From Hydrogenophaga sp. (GTDB lineage Bacteria > Pseudomonadota > Gammaproteobacteria > Burkholderiales > Burkholderiaceae_C), in contig NZ_JAUCZF010000001.1 in the NCBI RefSeq assembly GCF_030373245.1, positions 124,001-188,000 of the forward strand: 64,000 nucleotides of DNA, given 5' to 3'. Of this stretch, positions 47,563 to 56,184 are shown one piece after another. Both the position numbers and the translations under genes were made by a program. The notes beneath the pieces are model-generated. The model searched no databases, was not told the origin of the DNA, and saw nothing but the letters and a program-made list of their open reading frames with translations. Positions within the stretch are counted from its first letter, which is position 1; every line of letters begins with the position of its first letter.

Positions 47563-49005
47563 TTGACCCTCGACACCGCCATCACCCCGGTGATCCTCTG
47601 CGGTGGCTCGGGCACCCGCCTCTGGCCGCTGAGCCGACAGAGCTTCCCCAAGCAGTTCGTGCCACTCATTGGCAACCAGAGCCTGCTGCAGCTCACTCTT
47701 GGCCGCCTGGCCTGGTGTGGCCAGCCGGTGACGTGTGTGGCGGCGGAGGAACACCGCTTCCTGGTGGCCGATGCGCTGGGCAGCCAGTTTGCCGGCAGCC
47801 AGGTGGTGCTGGAGCCAGCCGGGCGCAACACGGCGGCGGCCATGGCGCTGGCCGCGCTGCATGCCAGCGCAGCAGGCGCTGACCCACTGCTGCTGTTCTG
47901 CCCGGCCGACCACCACATTCCGGACGCCACTGCTTTTGCGACCACCATCCGCCAGGGCATATCCGCCGCAAGGGCCGGCGCCATCGTCACCTACGGCGTG
48001 GTGCCCAGCTTTCCGAGCAGCGCCTACGGCTACATCGAGCAGGGTACCGACCGCGCCGACGGCAGCCACCGCGTGGCGCGCTTCATCGAAAAGCCAGCGC
48101 CTGCCGCGGCCCAGGCCCTGCTGCTGCAAGGCAGCGTGTTGTGGAATGCCGGCATTTTCCTCACCCGCGCCAGCGTGCTGCTGGCCGCGCTCAGGCAGCA
48201 CGCGCTCGACATTCTGCAAGCCTGCGAACAGGCCATGGCCAGCCCAGGCAAGGAGAAGGTGAGCAGCGGCGGCGGTGCGGTGGCCTTCGTGCGCCCGGCC
48301 GCCGAAGCCTTCCTGGCCTGTCGCTCGCAGAGCATCGACTACGCCGTGATGGAGCCACACGACAACGTGGCCGTGGTGCCTTTCCAGGGCCAGTGGAGCG
48401 ATGTGGGCAGCTGGAACGCCGTGGCCGAGCTCAGCCCGGCCGACAGCGATGGAAACCGCATCACCGGCCAGGGCCACAGCCTGCATTCGCGCAACACCTA
48501 CATCCACGCCCCCGGCCGCACCGTGGTGGCGCTGGGCACGCAAGATTTGCTCATCATCGACACGCCCGACGCCTTGCTGGTGGCGAACCGCAACCACGCC
48601 GAGCAGGTGAAGGATGTGGTGGCGCACCTCTCGGCGCAGAAGATCCCCCAAGCCGCAGTCCACCGCCGCGTGGCCCGCCCCTGGGGCTGGTACGACAGCG
48701 TGGACATAGGCGAGCGCTTCCAGGTCAAGCGCATCGGCGTCAAGCCGGGTGCCAGCCTCAGCCTGCAAAAGCACCACCACCGCGCCGAACACTGGATCGT
48801 GGTGCAGGGCACGGCGGAGGTCACGCGGGGGCAAGAAACTTACCTGTTGTCAGAGAACCAGTCCACCTACATCCCCATCGGCGAGGTGCACCGCCTGCAC
48901 AACCCCGGCAAGCTTGATCTGGAAATGATCGAGGTGCAGTCGGGCAGCTACCTGGGGGAAGACGATATTGTTCGGCTGGAAGATACGTATGGGCGGGTGA
49001 AGTAA
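47563..49005 (+). CDS. manC: Mannose-1-phosphate guanylyltransferase/mannose-6-phosphate isomerase
   Basis: Bifunctional enzyme making GDP-mannose. The 480 residues have the nucleotidyltransferase domain (PVILCGGSGTRLWPLSRQ, then FPKQFVPL) and a C-terminal cupin isomerase domain (HHHRAEHWIVVQGTAEV, STYIPIGEVHRLHNPGKL). No ATG fits: ATG 47540 is out of frame and stops. TTG at 47563 sits 6 nt after AAGGAG, so a TTG start is best. A decayed partial relative of its 3' end lies at 49738-49833. Confidence 0.92.
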   Translation: MTLDTAITPVILCGGSGTRLWPLSRQSFPKQFVPLIGNQSLLQLTLGRLAWCGQPVTCVAAEEHRFLVADALGSQFAGSQVVLEPAGRNTAAAMALAALHASAAGADPLLLFCPADHHIPDATAFATTIRQGISAARAGAIVTYGVVPSFPSSAYGYIEQGTDRADGSHRVARFIEKPAPAAAQALLLQGSVLWNAGIFLTRASVLLAALRQHALDILQACEQAMASPGKEKVSSGGGAVAFVRPAAEAFLACRSQSIDYAVMEPHDNVAVVPFQGQWSDVGSWNAVAELSPADSDGNRITGQGHSLHSRNTYIHAPGRTVVALGTQDLLIIDTPDALLVANRNHAEQVKDVVAHLSAQKIPQAAVHRRVARPWGWYDSVDIGERFQVKRIGVKPGASLSLQKHHHRAEHWIVVQGTAEVTRGQETYLLSENQSTYIPIGEVHRLHNPGKLDLEMIEVQSGSYLGEDDIVRLEDTYGRVK

Positions 49006-49073
49006 AGGCCGATCCCTCTTCACCTGCACAACGCCCGACCCCCTTTGCAATCGACCAGACAACTTGTTTGCCC

Positions 49074-49681
49074 ATGATGCCCCCAGAAACGACCACAGCG
49101 CCGCTCCAGACGGTCATCGGTGGGCGCTTCTTGCTGCTGCGAGAGCAGCGCGTGATGCTCGACGCCGATCCGGCCGAACTCTGCGGCGTTCAGACCAAGG
49201 TCCTGGTTCAGGCCGTCAAACGCAACCTCACGCGGTTTCCTGCTGATTTCATGTTTCAGTTGATCATCGACGAGTTCAGCGCTTTGAAGTCACAAACTGT
49301 GACCTCAAAACCTGGCAGCGGTGGCCGTCGCTCGGCGCCCTACGCTTTCACGTAGCAACGCGTTGCCATGTTGTCCTCGGTTCTCGGAAGCCCGCGCGCC
49401 ATCGCGGTCAACATCGAAATCGTGCGCACGTTTGTGCGGATGCGCGAGCTGGCCGCCACACACGGCGAGCTTGCAAAGAAGCTCAGTGAGCTTGAAGAAA
49501 GAACCGGTTTGCTCTCCATGCAGCACGACACCTTCAGCCGCAACAGCCGCAACCAGCTCAAATAAGTGTTTACGCCCTGCGCGAACTCATGACACCACCC
49601 CAAACCCGCAGCCACCCCATCGGCTTTACGGCCGACATTGAGACCCCAACAAACCCTAAGCCCTTGCCAAAGAGTCCATGA
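49074..49681 (+). pseudogene. ORF6N-domain gene, inactivated by two stops and a frameshift
   Basis: ORF6N proteins are phage-associated putative DNA-binding proteins. The N-terminal domain is clear (LREQRVMLDADPAELCGVQ, then AVKRNLTRFPADFMFQL). The frame stops at TAG 49353-49355, where AYAFTEQGVAMLSSVL would be expected; it resumes in frame as VAMLSSVLGSPRAIAVNIEI. It stops again at TAA 49563-49565 after RNSRNQLK. The conserved tail then continues in another frame (YALRELMTPPQTRSHPIGFT) up to TGA 49679-49681, implying loss of one base near 49572. Three independent lesions mark it as dead. Confidence 0.85.
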
Positions 49682-49737
49682 AACACACACATGCAAACAC
49701 AGCCATGGTCGGACGGGTCCAGCCCATACAAACAGCC

Positions 49738-49833
49738 AGCACCTACATCCCGATTGGCGAGGTGCACCGCTTGCACAGCCGAGACAAGCTGGAAGACACC
49801 TACGGCCGCATCCAACCAACCAAGAAAGCCTGA
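49738..49833 (+). pseudogene. Fragment resembling the 3' end of manC
   Basis: In-frame translation reads STYIPIGEVHRLH, then SRDKLEDTYGRIQPTKKA and a stop 2 nt before pseB. It matches the last part of the ManC cupin domain (STYIPIGEVHRLHNPGKL … LEDTYGRVK) with an internal loss of about 25 residues. It differs at several bases, so it is a diverged or second-allele copy rather than a recent duplication. It lies on the far side of the ORF6N pseudogene from manC. Confidence 0.85.
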
Positions 49834-49835
49834 AC

Positions 49836-50834
49836 ATGCTGCGCGACAAAACCATCCTGATCACCGGGGGCACTGGCTCTTTCGGGAACACCTTTGTGCC
49901 GATGACGCTGGCCCGCTACCAGCCGCGCAAGCTCATCGTCTACTCGCGCGACGAGATGAAGCAATGGGAAATGGCCAAGCTGTTCCAGGGCGATGACCGT
50001 GTGCGCTTCTTCATAGGCGATGTGCGCGACCGCGAACGCATGTACCGCGCGCTCGATGGCGTGGACTACGTGGTGCACGCGGCGGCCACCAAGATCGTGC
50101 CCACGGCCGAATACAACCCGTTCGAATGCGTCAAGACCAACATCAACGGCGCCATGAATGTGATCGATGCTTGCATCGACACCCGGGTGAAAGGTGTGGT
50201 GGCGCTCTCGACCGACAAGGCCAGCAGCCCGGTCAACCTGTACGGTGCGACCAAGCTCGCCTCCGACAAGCTGTTCGTGGCGGGGAACTCCTATGCGGGA
50301 GCCGATGGCTGCAAATTTTCGGTGGTGCGCTACGGCAACGTGATGGGATCGCGCGGCTCGGTCATTCCGTTTTTCCTCACGCAAAAGGGCAAGGGCTCGC
50401 TGCCCATCACCGACGACCGCATGACGCGATTCATGATCACCCTGGAACAGGGCGTGGAACTGGTCTGGCACGCGTTTGAAGACATGGAAGGTGGCGAGAT
50501 CTACGTGAAGAAGATCCCGTCGATGAAGGTGACCGACATCGCGCACGCGGTGGACCCCGACGCCAGGCACGAGATTGTGGGCATCCGTCCGGGCGAGAAG
50601 CTGCACGAGCAGATGATCAGCCCCGAAGACGCCTACTACACCTACGAATACCCCGAGCACTTCAAGATCCTGCCGGCCATCCACAGCTGGCACGAGGACT
50701 TCAAGCGCATCAAGGATGGCCAACGCGTACCCGAAGGCTTCACCTACGCCAGCGACAGCAACACCGAGTGGATGGACGCAGCCGCCCTGCAGACCTGGAT
50801 CGCGCAGCACCAGGACAAGATCGGCCGCATCTGA
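49836..50834 (+). CDS. pseB: UDP-N-acetylglucosamine 4,6-dehydratase/5-epimerase PseB
   Basis: First step of pseudaminic acid synthesis: inverting dehydration of UDP-GlcNAc. The 332 residues contain GGTGSFG (11-17), the Asp-Lys pair in LSTDKAS (about 124-130) and YGATK with Tyr136 and Lys140, features of the SDR dehydratases in this pathway. C-terminal signature RPGEKLHEQMISPED is typical. ATG 49836 immediately follows the manC-like fragment. Confidence 0.95.
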   Translation: MLRDKTILITGGTGSFGNTFVPMTLARYQPRKLIVYSRDEMKQWEMAKLFQGDDRVRFFIGDVRDRERMYRALDGVDYVVHAAATKIVPTAEYNPFECVKTNINGAMNVIDACIDTRVKGVVALSTDKASSPVNLYGATKLASDKLFVAGNSYAGADGCKFSVVRYGNVMGSRGSVIPFFLTQKGKGSLPITDDRMTRFMITLEQGVELVWHAFEDMEGGEIYVKKIPSMKVTDIAHAVDPDARHEIVGIRPGEKLHEQMISPEDAYYTYEYPEHFKILPAIHSWHEDFKRIKDGQRVPEGFTYASDSNTEWMDAAALQTWIAQHQDKIGRI

Positions 50835-50845
50835 GCCGGCTCACC

Positions 50846-52021
50846 ATGAACGTCATACCCTACGCCACGCAGTCGATCAACGAAGACGACATCGCCGCTG
50901 TTCAGGAGGTGTTGAGTTCCGGGTGGCTCACACAGGGGCCTGCAGGGCCTCGCTTCGAAGAAGCCTTCGCTCAGGCACATGGCGTGGCACACGCGGTGGC
51001 CGTGTGCAATGCCACTGCCGGTCTGCACATAGCCTGCCTCGCGCTGGGTGCAGGTCCGGGCAAGACGGTCTGGACCAGCCCCAACAGCTTTGTGGCGTCG
51101 GCCAACTGCGCGCTGTACTGCGGCGCCGACGTCGATTTCGTGGACATCGACCCGCTCACGCGCAACATGAGCGTCGCAGCACTTCAGGCCAAGCTGGAGC
51201 AAGCCGAGCGCCATGGCTCGCTGCCCACCGTGGTGATCCCGGTGCATTTTTCCGGCCTACCCTGCGACCTGTTGCCCATGCGCGCGCTGGCTGATCGCTA
51301 CGGCTTCAAGCTGCTGGAAGACGCCTCGCACGGCGTGGGTGCCAGCTACGAGGGCCAGCCGATCGGCAGCCGCTACGCCGATGCCAGCGTGTTCAGCTTC
51401 CATCCGGTCAAGATCATCACCACCGGCGAGGGTGGCATGGTCACCACCCAAGACCCTGCGATCGCTCGTCGACTGCAGCTGCTGCGTTCGCATGGCATCA
51501 CGCGTGAGACCAGCGAGATGCAGCAACCCGACACGGGCGCCTGGCACTACGAACAGCACAGCCTGGGCTTCAACTACCGCCTGACCGACATCCAGTCGGC
51601 CCTGGGGTATTCGCAGCTGCAGCGTCTGGACAGCTTCCAGGCCGCGCGCGAACGCCTGGCCGACCGCTACGACCAGCTGCTGGCCGGTCTGCCGCTGAAG
51701 CTGCCCGCACGAGCGCCGTCGGCCAGCGCGACCGCCCAGTCGTCCTGGCACCTGTATGTGGTGGAGGTGGTGCCCAGCCCCGGCGTGGCCGACCGCGCGA
51801 CCGTGTTCGCCCGTCTGCGCGAGGCGGGCATCGGCGTCAACATGCACTACGAACCGATCCCGCTGCAACCCTATTACCGAGGTCTGGGCTTCCGTCCCGG
51901 CCAGTTCCCGGTAGCCGAGGCTTACGCCGCGCAGGCCTTGTCGATCCCGCTGTATCCGTCGCTGACCGATGAGCAGCAGGACTACGTGGTGGCGGCGTTG
52001 AAGAAAGCCCTGCAAGCATGA
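50846..52021 (+). CDS. pseC: UDP-4-amino-4,6-dideoxy-sugar aminotransferase PseC
   Basis: PLP-dependent aminotransferase acting on the PseB product. The 391 residues start IPYATQSINEDDIAAVQEVL, with the PLP Lys189 in FSFHPVKIITTGEGG and the Asp/Gln site ASHGVGASYEG. DegT/DnrJ/EryC1/StrS family. It is 11 nt after pseB and overlaps the next gene by ATGA, so it is part of one translationally coupled operon. Confidence 0.94.
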   Translation: MNVIPYATQSINEDDIAAVQEVLSSGWLTQGPAGPRFEEAFAQAHGVAHAVAVCNATAGLHIACLALGAGPGKTVWTSPNSFVASANCALYCGADVDFVDIDPLTRNMSVAALQAKLEQAERHGSLPTVVIPVHFSGLPCDLLPMRALADRYGFKLLEDASHGVGASYEGQPIGSRYADASVFSFHPVKIITTGEGGMVTTQDPAIARRLQLLRSHGITRETSEMQQPDTGAWHYEQHSLGFNYRLTDIQSALGYSQLQRLDSFQAARERLADRYDQLLAGLPLKLPARAPSASATAQSSWHLYVVEVVPSPGVADRATVFARLREAGIGVNMHYEPIPLQPYYRGLGFRPGQFPVAEAYAAQALSIPLYPSLTDEQQDYVVAALKKALQA

Positions 52022-52776
52022 CAATGCTGATCATCGTGCAGGCCCGCATGACCTCGACCCGCTTGCCGGGCAAGGTGCTGTTGCCGCTGGCCGGTAAGCC
52101 CATGTTGACGCAGCTGGTGGAGCGGCTGCGCCGGGTGCAGCGCGCCGATGCCATCGTCATCGCGACCACCACCAACACCACCGACGACGCCATCGCCGAG
52201 CTGTGCGCGAAACTGGGCGTGCCCTGCCACCGCGGCAGCGAACTCGACGTGCTCTCGCGCTACGCCGATGCGGCCGGCCTGCACAGGGCCGACGTGGTGG
52301 TGCGCATCACGTCCGACTGCCCGCTGATCGACCCGGCGCTGATCGACCAGGTGATCGCGGTTTACGAAGAAGGCGACAGCGACTGCGTCTCCAACATGCT
52401 GCCGCCCACTTGGCCTTACGGCATGGCGGTCGAGGTGTTCAGCGCCGCCGCGCTGCAGCAGGCGCACGCCGAAGCCAGGCAGCCCGCCGAGCGCGAACAC
52501 GTCACGCCCTTCCTCTACGCGCACCCCGAGCGCTACCGGCTGCGCAACGTCACCAGCCCGGTGGATCTGAGCCACCACCGCTGGACGGTGGACACGGCGG
52601 AAGACTACGAACTGGTCCGTCGCCTGTTCGAAGCGCTGTATCCGGCACGGCCCCACTTCACGCAAAACGACATCCTCGCCGTGCTTGATGCCCATCCCGA
52701 CTGGATCGCGATCAACCAGCACATCCGGCAGAAGCCGGCCACCGAATCACAAACCCCACAGGAGACCCACCCATGA
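52018..52776 (+). CDS. SpsF-type cytidylyltransferase (probable PseF role)
   Basis: Nucleotidyltransferase of 252 residues with the GT-A-like motif IIVQARMTSTRLPGKVLLPLAG and VVVRITSDCPLIDP. This is the SpsF family rather than the canonical PseF (which starts with AIIPARGGSKRIPRKN). It is placed where CMP-pseudaminate synthetase would be needed, so it probably activates the nonulosonic acid with CTP. ATGA overlap with pseC; also overlaps the methylase gene. Confidence 0.8.
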   Translation: MTMLIIVQARMTSTRLPGKVLLPLAGKPMLTQLVERLRRVQRADAIVIATTTNTTDDAIAELCAKLGVPCHRGSELDVLSRYADAAGLHRADVVVRITSDCPLIDPALIDQVIAVYEEGDSDCVSNMLPPTWPYGMAVEVFSAAALQQAHAEARQPAEREHVTPFLYAHPERYRLRNVTSPVDLSHHRWTVDTAEDYELVRRLFEALYPARPHFTQNDILAVLDAHPDWIAINQHIRQKPATESQTPQETHP

Positions 52777-53393
52777 CGTTCAAGACCGAGCAGGAAGCCT
52801 TCTGGGCCGGCGACTTCGGCACCGAGTACATCCAGCGCAACCAGGGCGATGCCTTGCTGGCCTCCAACCTCGATTTTTTCGGCAAGGCCCTGCGCCAGGC
52901 GCGCGGCATCAAAAGCTGCATCGAATTCGGCGCCAACATCGGCATGAACCTCAGGGCGCTCAAGCTGCTGCATCCCGGCATCGACGCGCACGCCATCGAG
53001 ATCAACGCCGAAGCGGCCCGGCAGCTCGGCGAGGTGATCCCCGCAGCGAACGTGCACCACAGCTCCATCCTGGACTTTGCGCCCTCACGCCAGTGGGATC
53101 TGACGCTCATCAAGGGCGTGCTCATCCACATCAACCCCGAGGTGCTGCCTCAGGTGTACGACAAGCTTGTGGCCAGCACCAGCCGCTACCTGATGGTGGC
53201 CGAGTACTACAACCCGGCGCCGGTGGCCATTCCCTACCGCGGCCACAGCGACCGACTGTTCAAGCGCGACTTCGCTGGCGAGATCATGGAACGCCATCCG
53301 CAGCTGCAGCTGGTGGACTACGGCTTCGCCTACCGCCGCGACCCCAACTTTCCGCAGGACGACATCACCTGGTTCCTGATGGAAAAGCGCTGA
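52773..53393 (+). CDS. Pseudaminic acid biosynthesis-associated methylase
   Basis: SAM-dependent methyltransferase of 206 residues. The N-terminus (FKTEQEAFWAGDFGTEYIQRN) and the SAM motif CIEFGANIGMNLRALK (about 49-64) fit the family found with pseudaminic acid genes. TSRYLMVAEYYNPAP follows the catalytic region. Its acceptor is not established. It overlaps the cytidylyltransferase gene by ATGA. Confidence 0.88.
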   Translation: MTFKTEQEAFWAGDFGTEYIQRNQGDALLASNLDFFGKALRQARGIKSCIEFGANIGMNLRALKLLHPGIDAHAIEINAEAARQLGEVIPAANVHHSSILDFAPSRQWDLTLIKGVLIHINPEVLPQVYDKLVASTSRYLMVAEYYNPAPVAIPYRGHSDRLFKRDFAGEIMERHPQLQLVDYGFAYRRDPNFPQDDITWFLMEKR

Positions 53394-53413
53394 TTCCTTT
53401 CCAAGAGAAGAGC

Positions 53414-54565
53414 ATGCTGACCTACTGCAAACACTGCGTGATGCCGGACACGAAGCCGGACCTGCACCTGGACGAACACGGCGTGTGCAACGCCTGCCGC
53501 AGCTACGAGAAACGCACCGAGGTCGACTGGGACGCGCGTTACCAGGACCTGCTCAAGGTGCTGGACAAGTACCGGCGCCCGGACGGCAGCCACTGGGACT
53601 GCATCGTGCCGGTGAGCGGTGGCAAGGACAGCACCTACCAGGTGGTGCGCATGCTGCAGCTGGGCCTGAACCCGCTTTGCGTGACCTCGTCCACCTGCGA
53701 TCTCTCGCCGCTGGGCCGCGCCAACATCGAGAACCTCAAACGCCTGGGCGTGGACCACATCGAGATATCCCCCAACCCGCTGGTGCGCGCCAAGCTCAAC
53801 CGCGTGGGCCTCACCCAAGTGGGCGACATTTCGTGGCCCGAACACGTGGGCATCTTCACGATTCCCGTGCGCGCCGCCGTGCAGTTCAACGTGCCGCTGA
53901 TCGTCTGGGGTGAGAACTCGCAGAACGAATACGGCGGCCCCGCCGCCGCGGCCGACAACAACGTGCTCAACCGCCGCTGGCTCGAAGAGTTCGGCGGCCT
54001 GCTCGGCATGCGCGTGTCCGATCTGATTGGTCAGGAAGGCATCGAAGCCAAGCACCTGATCCACTACACCTACCCGAGCGACGAAGAGCTGCAGCGGGTG
54101 GGCGTGACCGGTCTGTTTCTGGGCCATTACCTGCCCTGGGACGGCCTGTCCAACACGCTGATCGCGCAGGCCAACGGCTTCCACAGTTACCACAAGGTGG
54201 TCGAAGGCTCGATGGTCAACTACGAGAACCTGGACAACCACCAGACCGGCATCCACGACTACTTCAAGTTCCTGAAGTTCGGCTTCGGCCGCGCCACCGA
54301 CCTGGCCTGCCTGCACATCCGCCGCGGCCGCCTCACGCGGCAAGACGGCCTGGAAGCCGTCAAGCGGCTGGACGGGCTGTTCCCCTGGGAGTACCTGGGC
54401 AAGTCGCTCAAAGACATCCTGCGGCCGCTGGAACTGACCGAAGACGAATTCATCCGCATCTGCGACAAGTTCACCAACAAGAAGATCTTCAAGCGCGACG
54501 TGAGCGGTGCACTGATGAAAGACCGCGACGGCAACCTCACGAAGATCAATGACGACAACATCTGA
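53414..54565 (+). CDS. pseA: N-acetyl sugar amidotransferase (PseA/WbpG family)
   Basis: Adenylates a sugar N-acetyl group and lets ammonia replace oxygen, giving an acetamidino group. The 383 residues have a zinc ribbon (Cys5, 8, 25 and 28: YCKHCVMP, CNAC), then the ATP-pyrophosphatase loop VSGGKDSTYQ (about 67-76) and the substrate part with NSQNEYGGPAAAADNN. Followed by hisH and hisF homologues that deliver ammonia, as in Pseudomonas acetamidino-sugar loci. Symbol assigned by family and context. Confidence 0.88.
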   Translation: MLTYCKHCVMPDTKPDLHLDEHGVCNACRSYEKRTEVDWDARYQDLLKVLDKYRRPDGSHWDCIVPVSGGKDSTYQVVRMLQLGLNPLCVTSSTCDLSPLGRANIENLKRLGVDHIEISPNPLVRAKLNRVGLTQVGDISWPEHVGIFTIPVRAAVQFNVPLIVWGENSQNEYGGPAAAADNNVLNRRWLEEFGGLLGMRVSDLIGQEGIEAKHLIHYTYPSDEELQRVGVTGLFLGHYLPWDGLSNTLIAQANGFHSYHKVVEGSMVNYENLDNHQTGIHDYFKFLKFGFGRATDLACLHIRRGRLTRQDGLEAVKRLDGLFPWEYLGKSLKDILRPLELTEDEFIRICDKFTNKKIFKRDVSGALMKDRDGNLTKINDDNI

Positions 54566-54568
54566 ACC

Positions 54569-55207
54569 ATGAAGGTCGGCGTCATAGACTACGGCGTGGG
54601 CAACCTGGGCTCGGTGCTGCGCGCAGTGGAAGCACTGCGCGTGACGCCGGTGCTGGTCAACCGCGCACAGGACATGCACGCCACCGACTGTCTGATCCTG
54701 CCCGGCGTCGGTCATTTCGCTGACTGCGTTCAACTGCTTCAGGGTGGTGGCTGGATGCAGGCGTTGCGCGACGAGGTGCTGGGCTACAACCGCCCGCTGC
54801 TCGGCGTGTGTCTGGGCATGCAGCTGCTGGCCGATGCCAGCATGGAAGGCGCGAGCGACTCGCAAGGTGTCCCTGGCCTGGGGCTGGTGCCCGGCCGCGT
54901 TGAGCACCTGCGCACGCTGGGATGCACCGCGCGCGTGCCGCATGTGGGCTGGAACGGGATCGCCCAGACACCCACCCGCGATCACCTGTTCAAAGGCATT
55001 CCCGACGGCACCGATTTCTACTTTGTGCACAGCTACGCCTTCGTACCCGCCGACGCACACGATGTACTGGCCACCACCGACTGCGGTATCCCGGTGACGG
55101 CCGCCGTCAGACGCGGCCACGTCTGGGGCACCCAGTTCCACCCCGAAAAAAGCTCCCGCGCCGGTTTTCAGCTGCTGCGCAACTTCATCGCGGGACCGGC
55201 ATGCTGA
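54569..55207 (+). CDS. hisH: HisH-like glutamine amidotransferase
   Basis: Class I glutaminase of 212 residues. The triad is intact: Cys81 (GVCLGMQLL), His191 and Glu193 (TQFHPEKS). Start MKVGVIDYGVGNLGSV. It sits next to the amidotransferase and hisF paralogue, not in a histidine operon. It probably makes ammonia for the acetamidino reaction. Overlaps hisF by 7 nt. Confidence 0.9.
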   Translation: MKVGVIDYGVGNLGSVLRAVEALRVTPVLVNRAQDMHATDCLILPGVGHFADCVQLLQGGGWMQALRDEVLGYNRPLLGVCLGMQLLADASMEGASDSQGVPGLGLVPGRVEHLRTLGCTARVPHVGWNGIAQTPTRDHLFKGIPDGTDFYFVHSYAFVPADAHDVLATTDCGIPVTAAVRRGHVWGTQFHPEKSSRAGFQLLRNFIAGPAC

Positions 55208-55983
55208 AGGTGCGCGTCATCCCCACCCTGCTCTGGAAGCAGTTCGGCCTGGTCAAGGGCGTCGGCTTCGACAGCTGGCGCCGCGTCGGGCCGGTGCTGC
55301 CGGCGATCAAGGTCTACAACCAGCGCGAGGTGGACGAGCTGGTGCTGGTCGACATCGTCGCCCACCTGGGCGACGATGACCCGGATTTCGAATCCATCGA
55401 CGAGTTTGGTCAGGACTGCTTTGTGCCGCTCACCGTGGGCGGCGGCATCACGCGGATGGAACAGGTGCAGCGCCTTCTGCGCGCGGGAGCCGACAAGGTC
55501 AGCCTCAACACCGTTACCTACAGCCACCCCGAGCTGGTGTCCGAGATCGCAAAACGCCACGGCGTGCAGTGCGTCGTGGCCAGCATCGACGTGCGCGCGC
55601 AGATCGGCGGTGGCTGGACCTGCTTCAGCCACGCCGGTCAGCAAGCCACCCGCCGCGAGGTGGCGGCCTGGGCGCGAGAACTCGAAGACCGCGGTGCCGG
55701 CGAGATCCTCATCACCTCCATCGAGCGCGACGGCACCATGCAGGGCTACGACCTCGCGCTGATCGAGACCGTGGTGCGGGCCGTCAACATCCCGGTGATC
55801 GCCTCTGGTGGCGCGGGTGCCTACCAGCACCTGGTGGAGGCCGTGACAAAAGCCGGCGCATCGGCGGTAGCCGCCGCCAGCATGTTCCATTTCACCGAAC
55901 AAACCCCGGCTGGCGCCAAGGCTGCGCTGGCCGCTGCAGGAATCCCAATGAGAGACTCCTTCAGGGAATCTGCCTCTACATGA
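55201..55983 (+). CDS. hisF: HisF-like cyclase paralogue lacking Asp11
   Basis: TIM-barrel partner of HisH, 260 residues. In true HisF the sequence near residue 7-13 is IIPCLDV, whose Asp11 is catalytic. Here it reads VIPTLLW, with Leu11 (Thr9, Trp12). Asp130 is retained (VVASIDVRAQ). The loss argues against imidazole-glycerol-phosphate synthesis; a role in passing ammonia to the sugar amidotransferase is more likely. Start ATG 55201, inside the hisH stop region; its own stop overlaps the pseG remnant ATG. Confidence 0.9.
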   Translation: MLKVRVIPTLLWKQFGLVKGVGFDSWRRVGPVLPAIKVYNQREVDELVLVDIVAHLGDDDPDFESIDEFGQDCFVPLTVGGGITRMEQVQRLLRAGADKVSLNTVTYSHPELVSEIAKRHGVQCVVASIDVRAQIGGGWTCFSHAGQQATRREVAAWARELEDRGAGEILITSIERDGTMQGYDLALIETVVRAVNIPVIASGGAGAYQHLVEAVTKAGASAVAAASMFHFTEQTPAGAKAALAAAGIPMRDSFRESAST

Positions 55984-56176
55984 AAGCTGTGTTCCGAACC
56001 CACGCCGCGCTGGAGATTGGCACAGGACACGTCATGCGCTGTTTGACGATGGCAGAAATCGCGACCGCGCCCGGCCCAAAGGCACCAACCCCGACCTCGA
56101 CCACCGCCACTGGCTAGGCGCCACACAAGAGCAGGACTCCAAGGCCTGCGCGACCAAACAGGCACCTATCAAATGA
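55980..56176 (+). pseudogene. pseG: Truncated, frameshifted remnant of pseG
   Basis: PseG is the UDP-sugar hydrolase of pseudaminic acid synthesis. The remnant opens KAVFRTHAALEIGTGHVMRC, the start of PseG, with ATGA overlap on hisF. After about 25 residues (LTMAE) the frame is lost. The third frame then reads HWLGATQEQDSKACATKQ, a segment from around residue 75-95 of PseG, and ends at TGA 56174-56176 (first frame stops at 56117). About 50 codons between the two parts and all residues after about 95 are missing. No active protein can result. Confidence 0.85.
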
Positions 56177-56184
56177 GAGAAAAA

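Noticed and set aside
47245-48834. 529-codon minus-strand open frame over manC.
   Set aside because: Antisense to ManC with clear nucleotidyltransferase and cupin motifs.
49638-49835. 66-codon N-terminal extension of PseB in frame.
   Set aside because: PseB family members start at the ATG 49836, where the NAD-binding GGTGSFG motif is close to the N-terminus. The upstream residues are frame-shifted scar sequence.
53330-55141. 603-codon minus-strand open frame over pseA and hisH.
   Set aside because: Both sense genes are conserved and motif-bearing; this is a high-GC artefact.
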